Source: WOZL01 sp041678645 (GTDB lineage Bacteria > Patescibacteriota > Dojkabacteria > SC72). From it: 39,148 nt of DNA. The stretch lies in assembly GCA_041678645.1 (NCBI GenBank), contig JBAYNT010000002.1, positions 1-39,148 on the forward strand, written 5' to 3'. The translations under genes and the position numbers were made by a program. The notes below the pieces were generated by a model. That model had not been told where the DNA came from, ran no database searches, and was given only the letters and a program-made list of their open reading frames with translations. Below, piece by piece: positions 1-7,491 of the stretch (within the stretch, counting starts at the first letter, position 1; each line of letters starts with the position of its first letter).

Positions 1-337
1 CATTCTTCATAGATTTCTTTAATAGCTTCTGAAAGGATTCTTTCAGGGCATGGAAATCATTACAAAACTTAAAGGCTATATATTCATATATGTACCCATT
101 ATCATTTAACCTCATTTCTTCTACCGATTCTTTTACCACTACCCTAAGAAGTCTAGTCATTCTATGTCTTTGTGGTGCATTACCTATCTTTTTACTGACT
201 ACAAACCCAAATTTAGGTGTAATTTCAGTAGAGTAGGGAACTGCAATCAACATACCGTATTCATCTCGGTATTTATCGCCTTTCTCATATATATATTTAA
301 AAAGTTTGGGTGGTAACCTATATCGTTTCTGTAGCAT
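1..337 (-). CDS. rnpA: Ribonuclease P protein component, partial (3' end outside window)
   Basis: Protein subunit of RNase P, which binds the catalytic RNA and helps remove 5' leaders from precursor tRNAs. The minus-strand frame starts at an ATG at 337-335 and runs off the window edge after about 112 codons, close to the usual family length, so little is missing. The segment FGFVVSKKIGNAPQRHRMTR is the conserved RNR-type signature; the second Arg of the usual RNR motif region is replaced by His (RHR). It lies 13 nt downstream of rpmH on the same strand, the classic rpmH-rnpA pair next to dnaA, and is probably co-transcribed with it. The sequence before the start has only a weak AGGA. Identification rests on the motif and on gene order. 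Confidence 0.9.
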   Translation of the reverse strand, partial: MLQKRYRLPPKLFKYIYEKGDKYRDEYGMLIAVPYSTEITPKFGFVVSKKIGNAPQRHRMTRLLRVVVKESVEEMRLNDNGYIYEYIAFKFCNDFHALKESFQKLLKKSMKN

Positions 338-350
338 ATCCTATTATATA

Positions 351-533
351 CTATCTCTTGTGTGCTTTAGGTTTTTTCCTTAATTTCTTGTACTCTTCAG
401 TTGCTGAAAGGGCCTCTCTACCCTTCTTCCTTCTTCGACTGAGAACTCTCTTTCCGTCCTTAGTTTTATTCCTAGCTCTAAAGCCAAATTTTCTAAGTCT
501 TTTTAAGTTTTTTGGTTGGTACGTTCTTTTCAT
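351..533 (-). CDS. rpmH: 50S ribosomal protein L34
   Basis: Small basic protein of the large ribosomal subunit. The N-terminus MKRTYQPKNLKRLRKFGFRA and the following KTKDGKRVLSRRRKKGR are the near-universal L34 sequence. At 60 residues it is longer than the usual 44-47; the extra Lys-rich tail (about residues 44-60) follows the point where most homologues end. It is divergent from dnaA and upstream of rnpA, the standard origin-proximal arrangement. A perfect TATAAT on the minus strand lies 8 nt before the ATG with no Shine-Dalgarno sequence, so the message is probably leaderless or has a leader of one or two bases. Confidence 0.97.
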   Translation of the reverse strand: MKRTYQPKNLKRLRKFGFRARNKTKDGKRVLSRRRKKGREALSATEEYKKLRKKPKAHKR

Positions 534-541
534 ACGGCCTA

Positions 542-547
542 ATTATA
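542..547 (-). promoter_or_regulatory. -10 element of the rpmH-rnpA promoter
   Basis: TATAAT on the minus strand, 8 nt upstream of the rpmH ATG. With a typical 6-8 nt distance from -10 to the transcription start, the RNA would begin at or just before the start codon. Confidence 0.65.
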
Positions 548-654
548 TATAAATAAGTTAATTTAGGCAAATATAAGATAGTTTTAAAACTACCTTGATT
601 TTTCAGTTCTACTAATCCTTTAGTTAAGAGCTTTCTATACTTCTAGCTAAAGAA

Positions 655-685
655 CTATCCACATGACGAAAAATGTGTATATAAT
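655..685 (+). promoter_or_regulatory. dnaA promoter with an upstream DnaA-box-like site
   Basis: TATAAT at 680-685 is preceded by CTATCCACA at 655-663, one mismatch from the DnaA box TTATCCACA and about where a -35 would lie. This suggests autoregulation of dnaA by DnaA. The predicted transcript starts near 692 and has a leader of about 60 nt. The leader begins with a small hairpin, TAGTC (693-697) pairing with GACTA (704-708). Confidence 0.5.
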
Positions 686-752
686 GTGAGAGTAGTCCCA
701 ACCGACTATCGACTGCCCCAAGATAGTAAGATTTTTATGTAATACAACTTTT

Positions 753-2222
753 ATGAACAAAGTCGATATTGAAAATTATAAAAAAGATTTACCTAGACCT
801 GATATTTCTAATAATAGTAGTATTTCTTCTGAAGAAAACTTTGATGCAGATGATACCTGGAAAGCTGTAAAAGAAATCTTAAAGTTAAGAATACCTGACA
901 GAGGGTTTAAAACTTGGTTTAATAATGCTTATATCGAGAATATCTCTAATGGGGTTGTAGAATTCACTTGTGATAGTGACATACAAAAGCATGCAATAGT
1001 TAAAGACTACATACAAGTTTTAAAGGATTCTCTGCAGAAAGCTACCGGTATGAATTTTATGATTAATATTAATACAAGAGATAAGGAAAGAAGTAAAAAA
1101 GCTAAATATGAGTATTACGAAGGGACTGAGGGTAATGCTCCAGAATCGAAAACTCTGTTCACTGATCTAGAGAATCAGAGGATTTTACGCCAAAAGGCCA
1201 TTGAGAAGGCTCAACTTAATCCTAAATATACTTTTGATAATTTTGTAATAGGCTCACATAACAGATTGGCTGAAGCAGTTGCTCGGGCCTCAGTAGAAGA
1301 GTTAGGTACGTTGTACAATCCAGTTTTCTTCTATGGGAGTACTGGGGTAGGTAAGACTCATCTTATGCAAGCTATGGGTAATGAAGTAATTAAAAATGAT
1401 CCAAAAAAGGAAGTCGTCTATGTTTCTATAGAGCAATTCCTTAATGAAATGATCACTAGTATTAGGTCTAAAAGGGAACAGAATTTTAGAGAAAAATATA
1501 GGAAGGTTGACCTTTTAATACTTGATGATATTCAATTTGTAGAATCGTATCCTAAAACTCAAGAGGCTCTTTTCCACACTTTTAACACGCTTTACCAATC
1601 TAATAAACAGATTGTGCTTGCAGCAGACAGACCTCCAAGTGAGATGAGAAATCTAACAGATAGGCTTAGATCTAGGTTTTCTGGAGGTATGGTTGCAGAT
1701 ATAGGCGTGCCTGATTATGAGACTCGTATGGCTATATTACAGCAGGTTATCGAGGACAAGCATATTGATATTCCAAATGAATACTTAGATTTAATAGCTA
1801 AGAACATTGAGAGTAATGTAAGAGAGTTAGAGGGAGCTTTAAATAAGATAACTTCTCTTGCGAGGCTGGGTGATTTACCGTCTTTTGAGGAAGCTGCAAA
1901 AATTTTACAGGTGGATATTGATAGTAAGAGAAAGAAAATTACCCCTAAAAAAGTCATAGAAACAGTATCGGATGTATTTGAAGTTAAGGTCTCTGAGATT
2001 AAAGGTAATAGAAGGACGGCATATGTCGCCCTCTCTAGGCAGGTAGTCATGTATATTCTTCGAAAGGAGCTTGAATTGCCTCTAGAGAAGGTCGCAAGAG
2101 AGGTAAATAGGAAGGATCATACTACTGTATTACATGCATGTGAAAAGATAGAAAAGATGATGGACGAAGATAGCAGATTTAAAGAAAAGGTTGAAACTTG
2201 TAAGAGATACCTCTGTCAGTAG
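753..2222 (+). CDS. dnaA: Chromosomal replication initiator protein DnaA
   Basis: AAA+ ATPase that binds DnaA boxes, melts the origin and helps load the replicative helicase. The 489 residues show the expected order: a short acidic N-terminal extension, domain I (about 35-105, including RGFKTWF), a short linker, the AAA+ core with Walker A GSTGVGKT (about 194-201) and Walker B LLILDDIQF (about 252-260), and the C-terminal DNA-binding domain IV with the signature DHTTVLHACEKI (about 455-466). Length is normal for the family. No Shine-Dalgarno sequence precedes the ATG. The next 470 bp contain the DnaA boxes of the presumed oriC, followed by dnaN. Confidence 0.98.
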   Translation: MNKVDIENYKKDLPRPDISNNSSISSEENFDADDTWKAVKEILKLRIPDRGFKTWFNNAYIENISNGVVEFTCDSDIQKHAIVKDYIQVLKDSLQKATGMNFMININTRDKERSKKAKYEYYEGTEGNAPESKTLFTDLENQRILRQKAIEKAQLNPKYTFDNFVIGSHNRLAEAVARASVEELGTLYNPVFFYGSTGVGKTHLMQAMGNEVIKNDPKKEVVYVSIEQFLNEMITSIRSKREQNFREKYRKVDLLILDDIQFVESYPKTQEALFHTFNTLYQSNKQIVLAADRPPSEMRNLTDRLRSRFSGGMVADIGVPDYETRMAILQQVIEDKHIDIPNEYLDLIAKNIESNVRELEGALNKITSLARLGDLPSFEEAAKILQVDIDSKRKKITPKKVIETVSDVFEVKVSEIKGNRRTAYVALSRQVVMYILRKELELPLEKVAREVNRKDHTTVLHACEKIEKMMDEDSRFKEKVETCKRYLCQ

Positions 2223-2690
2223 TCTGTGGATAAGTATGTGAACATCTTCCTGACAATTTCTGATAACTCTGTAGTTATTCACAATGATTTAATAGTATAT
2301 TGAAACCTTCTCCTTTTATGACAATGTTTTTAATGAAAAGAGTATCCACAACCACAAGCGACTTATCCTTTCTTATTCACAAAAACAATCCACATTGAGA
2401 AATGTTTTGAGGGAAAGATTTCCTAAAGGGTTAAAGTGTAACTTTAATATTTAGTATCCACAGACTAAAATTATAGAGAAATGTCGTATTAGAAAAGATT
2501 TAGATATGCTCATTTCTAAGATATCAACATATCCATACCCCTTATTATTATTACTACTATCTTTATATAAAATAAAAACTATTAATGAACAAAGGAAAAG
2601 AAAAAGAAAACACCCCTACAAACCAATTGATAATTGTCATATAATGGAGAAGTTAGAACTGCCTGTATTTAATATCTATAGAAGATAACT
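2223..2690. other. oriC: Putative replication origin (oriC) between dnaA and dnaN
   Basis: A 468-bp gap with no convincing gene. Perfect DnaA boxes (TTATNCACA) are at 2225-2233 (minus), 2275-2283 and 2373-2381 (plus). One-mismatch boxes GTATCCACA are at 2342-2350 and 2454-2462, and a two-mismatch box CAATCCACA is at 2386-2394. The 2500-2610 stretch is extremely AT-rich and suits a DNA unwinding element. On the minus strand at about 2542-2559 it contains TAG/TAA triplet repeats resembling DnaA-trios, although no box lies directly on their 5' side. A 60-codon frame (2506-2688) crosses the gap but looks like low-complexity noise. Confidence 0.8.
2640..2645 (+). promoter_or_regulatory. -10 element of the dnaN promoter
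   Basis: TATAAT 45 nt before the dnaN start, giving a predicted leader of about 38 nt. No good -35 is visible at the usual distance. Confidence 0.45.
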
Positions 2691-3815
2691 ATGAAATTCT
2701 CATGTAATCAAGATACCTTTGCTAAGTATTTAAACATTGTTAGTAGAATTGTTAGTAGCAAACCAGGATTACCTATATTAAACAATGTTAAATTTGAGGC
2801 AAGTAAGGGGAAGATCTTAATTACTGCAACCGATCTTGAAATAGGTATTAGTACATGGATAGGTGCAGATATCCAATCAGAAGGAAAGATCACAGTGCCT
2901 GCTAAGCAATTAGCAGAGTTTATTAACTCTATTCCTAATGAGAAAGTAGATGTAGAACTTGATAAGCAGACCTTTAAGGTTAGCTCACCCAATAATAATG
3001 CAGAGTTTAATACCATTGGAACAGAGGATTATCCAGAAATTCCAACAATAGATAAAGAGAAACCTTTGCTTAAGATTAGTCAGGAGGATTTAATCAAAGC
3101 TGTTAATAGGGTTGCATTCGCAGCAGCTACGGATAATATAAAACCCGTTCTTGCGGGAATGTTAATGGAAATAGATGGATCTAAAGTTAACTTTGTCGGC
3201 ACAGATGGTCTAAGGCTGTCTAGGCAGATTATTGAGTTAGAAAGTGATACTCAAGAGAGTAAATCACTACTGATTCCTGTAAAGGCTATGCAGGAGTTAG
3301 CATATATTATGTCTGAAATATCAGATGAGGCCTCCGCAGTTGAGCTGTACTTGATTAAGGATAGGAACCAAATACTGTTTAGAGTAGGGGATGTCGATTT
3401 AACTTCTAGGTTAATAGATGGGGAGTTCCCAGAGTATAGGCCAATTATACCTACGGGATTTAACACAAAATGTGAAATTAAAAGATCTGACTTTTTGGAT
3501 TCCCTTAAAGTTACCAATATTATAGCTAGATCAGTCTTGGGTAATAAAATTATTATTCAGATAGATAGTAAAGAAGGTACTATCACAATGTCTGCCTCCC
3601 AATCAGATGTTGGTAGTAATCAAAGCACCTTCTCTGGTGAGATGGAAGGAGAGAATATAGAGATTGCATTTAGCTCGAGGCTTTTAACAGATGTATTAAA
3701 CCACTTACAATCAGAAGAAATTCTGTTTGAGTGCTCAGAAGCTATTAAGCCAGGTGTTTTTAAAGTAAAAGATGACGAAAACTTTATACACCTAGTTATG
3801 CCAATGATGATCTAG
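2691..3815 (+). CDS. dnaN: DNA polymerase III beta subunit (sliding clamp)
   Basis: Ring-shaped processivity clamp that tethers the replicative polymerase and other DNA enzymes to DNA. The 374 residues match the family length and three-domain plan: an N-terminal domain starting MKFSCNQDTFAKYLNIVSRI, a middle domain around VNRVAFAAATDNIKPVLAGM with the GTDGLRLSR motif, and a C-terminal domain ending in VMPMMI, equivalent to the usual VMPMRL terminus. It follows oriC, as in many bacteria, but is not followed by recF or gyrB; instead the next gene converges on it and their 3' ends overlap by 20 bp. Confidence 0.97.
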   Translation: MKFSCNQDTFAKYLNIVSRIVSSKPGLPILNNVKFEASKGKILITATDLEIGISTWIGADIQSEGKITVPAKQLAEFINSIPNEKVDVELDKQTFKVSSPNNNAEFNTIGTEDYPEIPTIDKEKPLLKISQEDLIKAVNRVAFAAATDNIKPVLAGMLMEIDGSKVNFVGTDGLRLSRQIIELESDTQESKSLLIPVKAMQELAYIMSEISDEASAVELYLIKDRNQILFRVGDVDLTSRLIDGEFPEYRPIIPTGFNTKCEIKRSDFLDSLKVTNIIARSVLGNKIIIQIDSKEGTITMSASQSDVGSNQSTFSGEMEGENIEIAFSSRLLTDVLNHLQSEEILFECSEAIKPGVFKVKDDENFIHLVMPMMI

Positions 3816-4479
3816 GTTTATATTCCATCACTTTATAACCTCTACCATGTATAGTTCTTATAATGTCCTTATGGTCGAGCTTATCTCGTAACCTTTTTAT
3901 ATGTACATCTATTGTATTTGAACCTATATACTCTCTATAATCCCATACATGATCAAGTAACTCACACCTACTTACTATCCTATCTTTATGCCTAACCAAA
4001 TACTCTAGTAGTTCAAATTCCTTCTTTCTAAGTTTTATATCCTTCTCCTTATCCTTAATTGAGAAATTATCCTTATCTAAGCAGTATTCTCCTATATATA
4101 GACTACCATCTATATATGACTTGGGCCTCCTCTGTAAAGAGTTAATCCTTTCCACTAACTCCTGTATAGGAAAAGGGTAGGAGACTACGTCGTCTCCACC
4201 ATTTTTTAGAAAACTAACCTTGTCTTTCCAACCTCCATGGCTACATAATCCTAATATCTTTATTTCCTTGTCAACCTTCCTAACACTTATTAAGATATCG
4301 AGCGTATATCTCCCTGGTAGATTAGTATTAATTATTACTACATCGAAGACCTTTTTCTTCACGAAAGTTTTATTGTAGAAATTTTTACTATCTATCGTGA
4401 TATCAAAACCTTGAGCTTCCAAAGACTTTTTAACTAATTGGGATATTGTTTTACTTTCCTCTATAATTAGAATATTCAT
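3796..4479 (-). CDS. OmpR/PhoB-family response regulator with a degenerate receiver
   Basis: DNA-binding transcription factor of 227 residues: receiver domain (about 1-118) followed by an OmpR-type winged helix (about 125-220, with RKKEFELLEYLVRHKDRIVS, NTIDVHIKRLRDKL and IRTIHGRGYKV). The acidic pair Glu7-Glu8 is kept. The phospho-acceptor Asp is replaced by Asn51 (VVIINTNLPG), the switch Thr by Cys79 (GLCSHG), and the conserved Lys before Pro-Phe by Tyr101 (SYPF). It is therefore unlikely to be switched by phosphotransfer, and no histidine kinase is adjacent. It converges on dnaN with a 20-bp overlap at the stop codons. The effector domain looks intact, so I infer a constitutive or ligand- or redox-controlled regulator. 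Confidence 0.9.
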   Translation of the reverse strand: MNILIIEESKTISQLVKKSLEAQGFDITIDSKNFYNKTFVKKKVFDVVIINTNLPGRYTLDILISVRKVDKEIKILGLCSHGGWKDKVSFLKNGGDDVVSYPFPIQELVERINSLQRRPKSYIDGSLYIGEYCLDKDNFSIKDKEKDIKLRKKEFELLEYLVRHKDRIVSRCELLDHVWDYREYIGSNTIDVHIKRLRDKLDHKDIIRTIHGRGYKVMEYKPRSSLA

Positions 4480-4540
4480 ATATTTGAAAAAATAAATTAA
4501 TAGAAAGAGGATAAAGTAAATTGAGAAACAACCTTAATCC

Positions 4541-4546
4541 TATATT
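4541..4546 (+). promoter_or_regulatory. Possible -10 element of the gene at 4556
   Basis: TATATT 9 nt before the ATG at 4556; a TTGAGA at 4521-4526 is a possible -35, with a short 14-nt spacer. Confidence 0.35.
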
Positions 4547-4555
4547 AAGAAAGTT

Positions 4556-4924
4556 ATGAAAATACTTTTAGGGCAGGGCATTTTAGTCTTTCTATCTGCA
4601 ATTATTTTGTATTACTTACTTCATGCCCCAACTTTTTTACCGTATACCGACAGTGGGGTAATTAATTGGGAGAATGTTATTGTTCTAATCTTTTTCTCAT
4701 CTGTAGTACTATTAAACTTGGTGTCTATATTTTTTGTTCTTATTAATAAGTTCTTCTTAAGAAAGCCTTTAACAAAAGAACTTTTTTATACATCACTCAA
4801 ATTAGGAACCCTGATAACCTTAGGGATAATTACTGTCTTTACATTGAATTTCCTACATATTTTAAATATTTATTACGGTTTAGGTGTACTCCTTATTGTG
4901 CTTGTTACATTTTTTGTTATATGA
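4556..4924 (+). CDS. Small polytopic membrane protein, unrecognised
   Basis: A 122-residue, very hydrophobic protein with about four predicted membrane helices (roughly residues 3-24, 41-64, 80-101 and 104-122) joined by a short basic loop (NKFFLRKPLTKE, about 63-74). I do not recognise the family. It is divergent from the response regulator and lies immediately upstream of another membrane protein at 4932, and the two are probably functionally linked. It ends in TGA, one of only two TGA stops seen in the window, which helps show that UGA is not recoded. Confidence 0.7.
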   Translation: MKILLGQGILVFLSAIILYYLLHAPTFLPYTDSGVINWENVIVLIFFSSVVLLNLVSIFFVLINKFFLRKPLTKELFYTSLKLGTLITLGIITVFTLNFLHILNIYYGLGVLLIVLVTFFVI

Positions 4925-4931
4925 TGTAAGT

Positions 4932-5624
4932 ATGAAAGAGAACGAAAATAGAAAAGAAACAGATAGTGATTTAGAGAAGATTGCCAAGATCATTACAGGA
5001 GAGATGTCTCTTAAAAAGAAAGAAGAAGAGCTTGAGAACATGAAAAAGAGCGCTATACAAGGTCAGAAGGAGAGTAAGAGGAAGGCTGTAATCGATATGG
5101 AGGTGGAATTAGAGGACGATGTTACCCAGCCTAAAAAAGTTATACAAAACATTAAGCTTTTTGAGTGGGAGACTCCTGATAGGTATGAGTACTCCTTTGA
5201 TGACAAATCTTTTATCATAGTTATTGCAATATCTCTCGTTTTAATCCTTTTCTTAGCCATCTTAGGTAAATATTTCCTAATGGCTGCATTAATCTCACTT
5301 CTTTTCTTCATCTATGTAGTTTTTTCAACAAAGCCTCTAATGGTAAAGCATAAGGTAACAGCTAGAGGAGTGGATTTTAATGATAAGCTTTATGAGTGGT
5401 TTATGTTAGACAGCTTCTACTTTTCAAAGAGAAAGGAGCAAAACTTCTTAATTGTTAATACTAGGCTAAGGTTTCCTAATACATTAATTATGCTTTTGGA
5501 TGAGAAGGATAGGTTACCTTTGTTTTTACTTCTACAAGAGTATGTTCTGTATAAGGACATTAAGAAGCAGGGGAGAATAGAAAAGATGAGTTTTGGAGAG
5601 TATATACCATTAGACGAGGTTTAG
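4932..5624 (+). CDS. Two-helix membrane protein with a cytosolic coiled-coil N-terminus and a possible PH-like C-terminal domain
   Basis: A 230-residue protein. Residues 1-75 are highly charged and probably coiled coil. Two adjacent membrane helices lie at about 90-130 (FIIVIAISLVLILFLAIL and YFLMAALISLLFFIYVVF). The remaining 100 residues are a mixed alpha/beta domain (VTARGVDFNDKLYEWFMLDS, FLIVNTRLRFPNTLIMLL) that resembles the bacterial PH-like domains following paired helices in other proteins; this assignment is weak. The frame is open 16 codons further upstream, inside the previous gene. I chose the ATG at 4932 because TATGAT (4920-4925) lies 6 nt before it, matching the leaderless pattern seen elsewhere. 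Confidence 0.7.
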   Translation: MKENENRKETDSDLEKIAKIITGEMSLKKKEEELENMKKSAIQGQKESKRKAVIDMEVELEDDVTQPKKVIQNIKLFEWETPDRYEYSFDDKSFIIVIAISLVLILFLAILGKYFLMAALISLLFFIYVVFSTKPLMVKHKVTARGVDFNDKLYEWFMLDSFYFSKRKEQNFLIVNTRLRFPNTLIMLLDEKDRLPLFLLLQEYVLYKDIKKQGRIEKMSFGEYIPLDEV

Positions 5625-5644
5625 GATTTCTGTCTATATTCATA

Positions 5645-5650
5645 TATAAT
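5645..5650 (+). promoter_or_regulatory. -10 element of tRNA-Ser(CGA)
   Basis: TATAAT 7 nt before the mature 5' end of the tRNA, so the precursor would have almost no 5' leader. Confidence 0.55.
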
Positions 5651-5657
5651 AGCTATT

Positions 5658-5749
5658 GGAGAGATGCCTGAGTGGTCGAAAGGGGAGCACTCGAAATGCT
5701 TTGTGTGAGTTTACTCATACCGGGGGTTCGAATCCCTCTCTCTCCGCCA
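5658..5749 (+). tRNA. tRNA-Ser, anticodon CGA
   Basis: A 92-nt class II tRNA with a long variable arm. The acceptor stem GGAGAGA pairs with TCTCTCC, followed by discriminator G and an encoded CCA. The anticodon stem GAGCA/TGCTT encloses the loop CTCGAAA, giving anticodon CGA (reads UCG). The T-arm is GGGGGTTCGAATCCCTC. Short frames that cross this locus are artefacts. Confidence 0.95.
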
Positions 5750-5950
5750 TCTTGCTAGAGAGATATTGTCTTAGAATTGAACGTAGAGCAGCAAGAAAAT
5801 TTCCCAGATTTTTACTTATTAGCATTATTCACCATGATGTGGACAACTACACTTAAGTGTCAACGAAGGGCCGTACATAAGCACTTTGCACCGTCTAAAC
5901 TACTATATACTATACGATATATAACTATAGGGGCGAGATATAAAAGGTGG

Positions 5951-5956
5951 TAAAAT
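5951..5956 (+). promoter_or_regulatory. Extended -10 (TGGTAAAAT) of the pilin-like gene
   Basis: TAAAAT preceded by TGG, the same extended -10 seen before tmRNA, tRNA-Ile and tRNA-Met. Transcription would start near 5963, downstream of the most upstream ATG (5955), which argues for a later start codon. Confidence 0.4.
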
Positions 5957-5984
5957 GGTCTCCTTTTTGATAATGTATAAGTAT

Positions 5985-6509
5985 ATGGAAAATCTTTCAG
6001 AGCCTCTGTCAGAGCAGGCAAAAATCCAAATCCAGGAAGAGATCAAACCTAAGAAAGAAAAGTACTCTATTCTTGAGGTTCTCGTTGTCCTATCTGCAAT
6101 CTCAATTGTTGTTGTACTTGCTTTTTTAGCAATTAATCCGGGCAAACAGGGAGCTGAAGCAAGGAATAGCCAGAGACGAGCAGATGTCTCGTATATCCTT
6201 AGCCAAGTAGTTGCTAATTCCCGTAGTAGAGAAGGGATCTCAAATATTATACCGATAAACGACCAATGTGTTTCTTTCGGAAACGAGATATGTAAAATTG
6301 GGCCATATGACTGCAGAGACTATGTCGATTTAAGCTTTCTAAATGCTCCTAATAGCGAGGATGTTGTTCAGATTCCTACAGATCCTCTCTATATATCAGC
6401 TAACGGTACAGGGTATTACATCGTTCAAGACGGGGCAGGGGGCTTAACAGTATGCTCTCCATATGCAGAAAGAAGCGAAGAGATTACATTTACTAAATAT
6501 TTATATTAA
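5985..6509 (+). CDS. Type IV pilin-like (pseudopilin) protein
   Basis: A 174-residue protein with a cytosolic N-terminus, one long hydrophobic helix and an extracytoplasmic domain. The helix YSILEVLVVLSAISIVVVL and the following PGKQGAEARNSQRRADVSYI match the N-terminal helix and alpha-C region of type IV pilins and pseudopilins, including the conserved Glu at position 5. The residue at -1, normally Gly for prepilin peptidase cleavage, appears to be Lys. The outer domain has four Cys that could form two disulfides. In-frame ATGs exist at 5955, 5973 and 5985. 5955 lies inside the predicted promoter although an AGGTGG precedes it; I favour 5985 (MENLSEPL), with 5973 possible. No pilus ATPase or peptidase gene is nearby. 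Confidence 0.75.
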   Translation: MENLSEPLSEQAKIQIQEEIKPKKEKYSILEVLVVLSAISIVVVLAFLAINPGKQGAEARNSQRRADVSYILSQVVANSRSREGISNIIPINDQCVSFGNEICKIGPYDCRDYVDLSFLNAPNSEDVVQIPTDPLYISANGTGYYIVQDGAGGLTVCSPYAERSEEITFTKYLY

Positions 6510-6510
6510 T

Positions 6511-7491
6511 ATGTTAGATATGGGTGGATATTCTGAAAAGAAATTTGAAATGCAAAAGAAGCAAATCCTTCTCTTTGTAACAGTGTTAGCGTTTTTAATC
6601 TTTGCATACAACGCAGGGGAGATTTCTTGGATGAAAGATCTCTTATTATTTATAGAGTTAATATCTTCCATTTTAGCTGTATTTATTGGCCTTCTTGCAT
6701 TAGTGCGCTTTTACACTAAGAAAACTAAGTTAAGTTACCTTGTCATAGGGCTAGGCTTTCTCTTCATTGGGTTCCTAGAGGGGGTACAAATAGTCGTGTC
6801 TGTTGGGAGTTTCCAATCGTTGCTTAACTATTCTCCATCGGAGGTCTTTCCTTTGACGATGGTTATATCTAAAGGGTTTTTAGCGATAGTATTCTTTTTA
6901 AGCTACCTACTAAGGAAGGATTATGAGAATGTAAATAGTAAACAGGAGAAAGGTATTTCTTTAGTAGTTCTCTTTCTCTTTGCTTTTCTAATTTCTATAT
7001 CCTTACTTTTCACAGACATGTTCAATAACTATCAGGAATACCTCCCTGCACTCGTAGGAGGCTTTTTAAGCATGCTGATGTTCCTATTCACTGTCTTTGG
7101 TCATTGGAGGTCTAATACGTGGAAATATGAGTCTTTGGAGTATTGGCAAATGTTCTCCCTAGTTTTTCTTCTGCTCTCAACAATTTTCTTTCTTCCTCTT
7201 CTGAACTTAGAGCATGATTTAATGATGACCTTTTCTGTATTAGCCAAATTCTTCAGCTATATCTTCCTCTTGCTTGGCTTTCTAGTGAGTATTTATGAGA
7301 TGTACAGTAGGGAGTTTGAGTATCTTGAAGAATTTAAAGAGAAAAACAGATTGTTGTTAAAGAGTAAGGAGAGTGTGGAGGAGGCATATATGCTTTTGAG
7401 AGATGAGAAATGGAGGATTGCTAAGGGTAAAGGGAAGGGTAAGATGGAGGGGGTATTAAAAAATATCATTGAGGGTAAAGATGAAAATTAA
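6511..7491 (+). CDS. Polytopic membrane protein resembling a MASE3 sensor domain, without an output domain
   Basis: A 326-residue protein with about eight predicted membrane helices over residues 15-270, ending in a charged coiled-coil tail (EYLEEFKEKNRLLLKSKES onward). The stretches LLALVRFYTKK and LSYLVIGLGFLFIGFLEG resemble the MASE3 membrane-sensor domain usually fused to histidine kinases or diguanylate cyclases. No kinase, GGDEF or HAMP-plus-catalytic module follows. The track frame begins further upstream inside the pilin gene; I prefer 6511 (or 6520), just after the pilin stop at 6509. It overlaps the following methyltransferase gene by 11 nt, suggesting translational coupling. MASE3 is a motif-level guess. 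Confidence 0.65.
   Translation: MLDMGGYSEKKFEMQKKQILLFVTVLAFLIFAYNAGEISWMKDLLLFIELISSILAVFIGLLALVRFYTKKTKLSYLVIGLGFLFIGFLEGVQIVVSVGSFQSLLNYSPSEVFPLTMVISKGFLAIVFFLSYLLRKDYENVNSKQEKGISLVVLFLFAFLISISLLFTDMFNNYQEYLPALVGGFLSMLMFLFTVFGHWRSNTWKYESLEYWQMFSLVFLLLSTIFFLPLLNLEHDLMMTFSVLAKFFSYIFLLLGFLVSIYEMYSREFEYLEEFKEKNRLLLKSKESVEEAYMLLRDEKWRIAKGKGKGKMEGVLKNIIEGKDEN

Noticed and set aside
2506..2688. 60-codon frame between the DnaA boxes and dnaN
   Set aside because: Low-complexity Leu and Lys runs from the AT-rich tract, no promoter or ribosome-binding site, and it occupies the presumed unwinding region of oriC.
4556..4924. Recoding of UGA as an amino acid
   Set aside because: Genes at 4924 and 31454 end in TGA, continuing past them gives only short tails, and no long gene contains in-frame TGA.
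5751..5795. Inverted repeat CTTGCT...AGCAAG with AGCAGC, considered as a small SRP RNA
   Set aside because: The AGCAGC resembles the SRP RNA core, but the expected opposite strand (TCAGG) and the stable GNRA-capped stem are missing, and the pairing is broken.
5656..5856. 66-codon frame starting on tRNA-Ser(CGA)
   Set aside because: Its first half is the tRNA gene itself; the translation has no recognisable fold.
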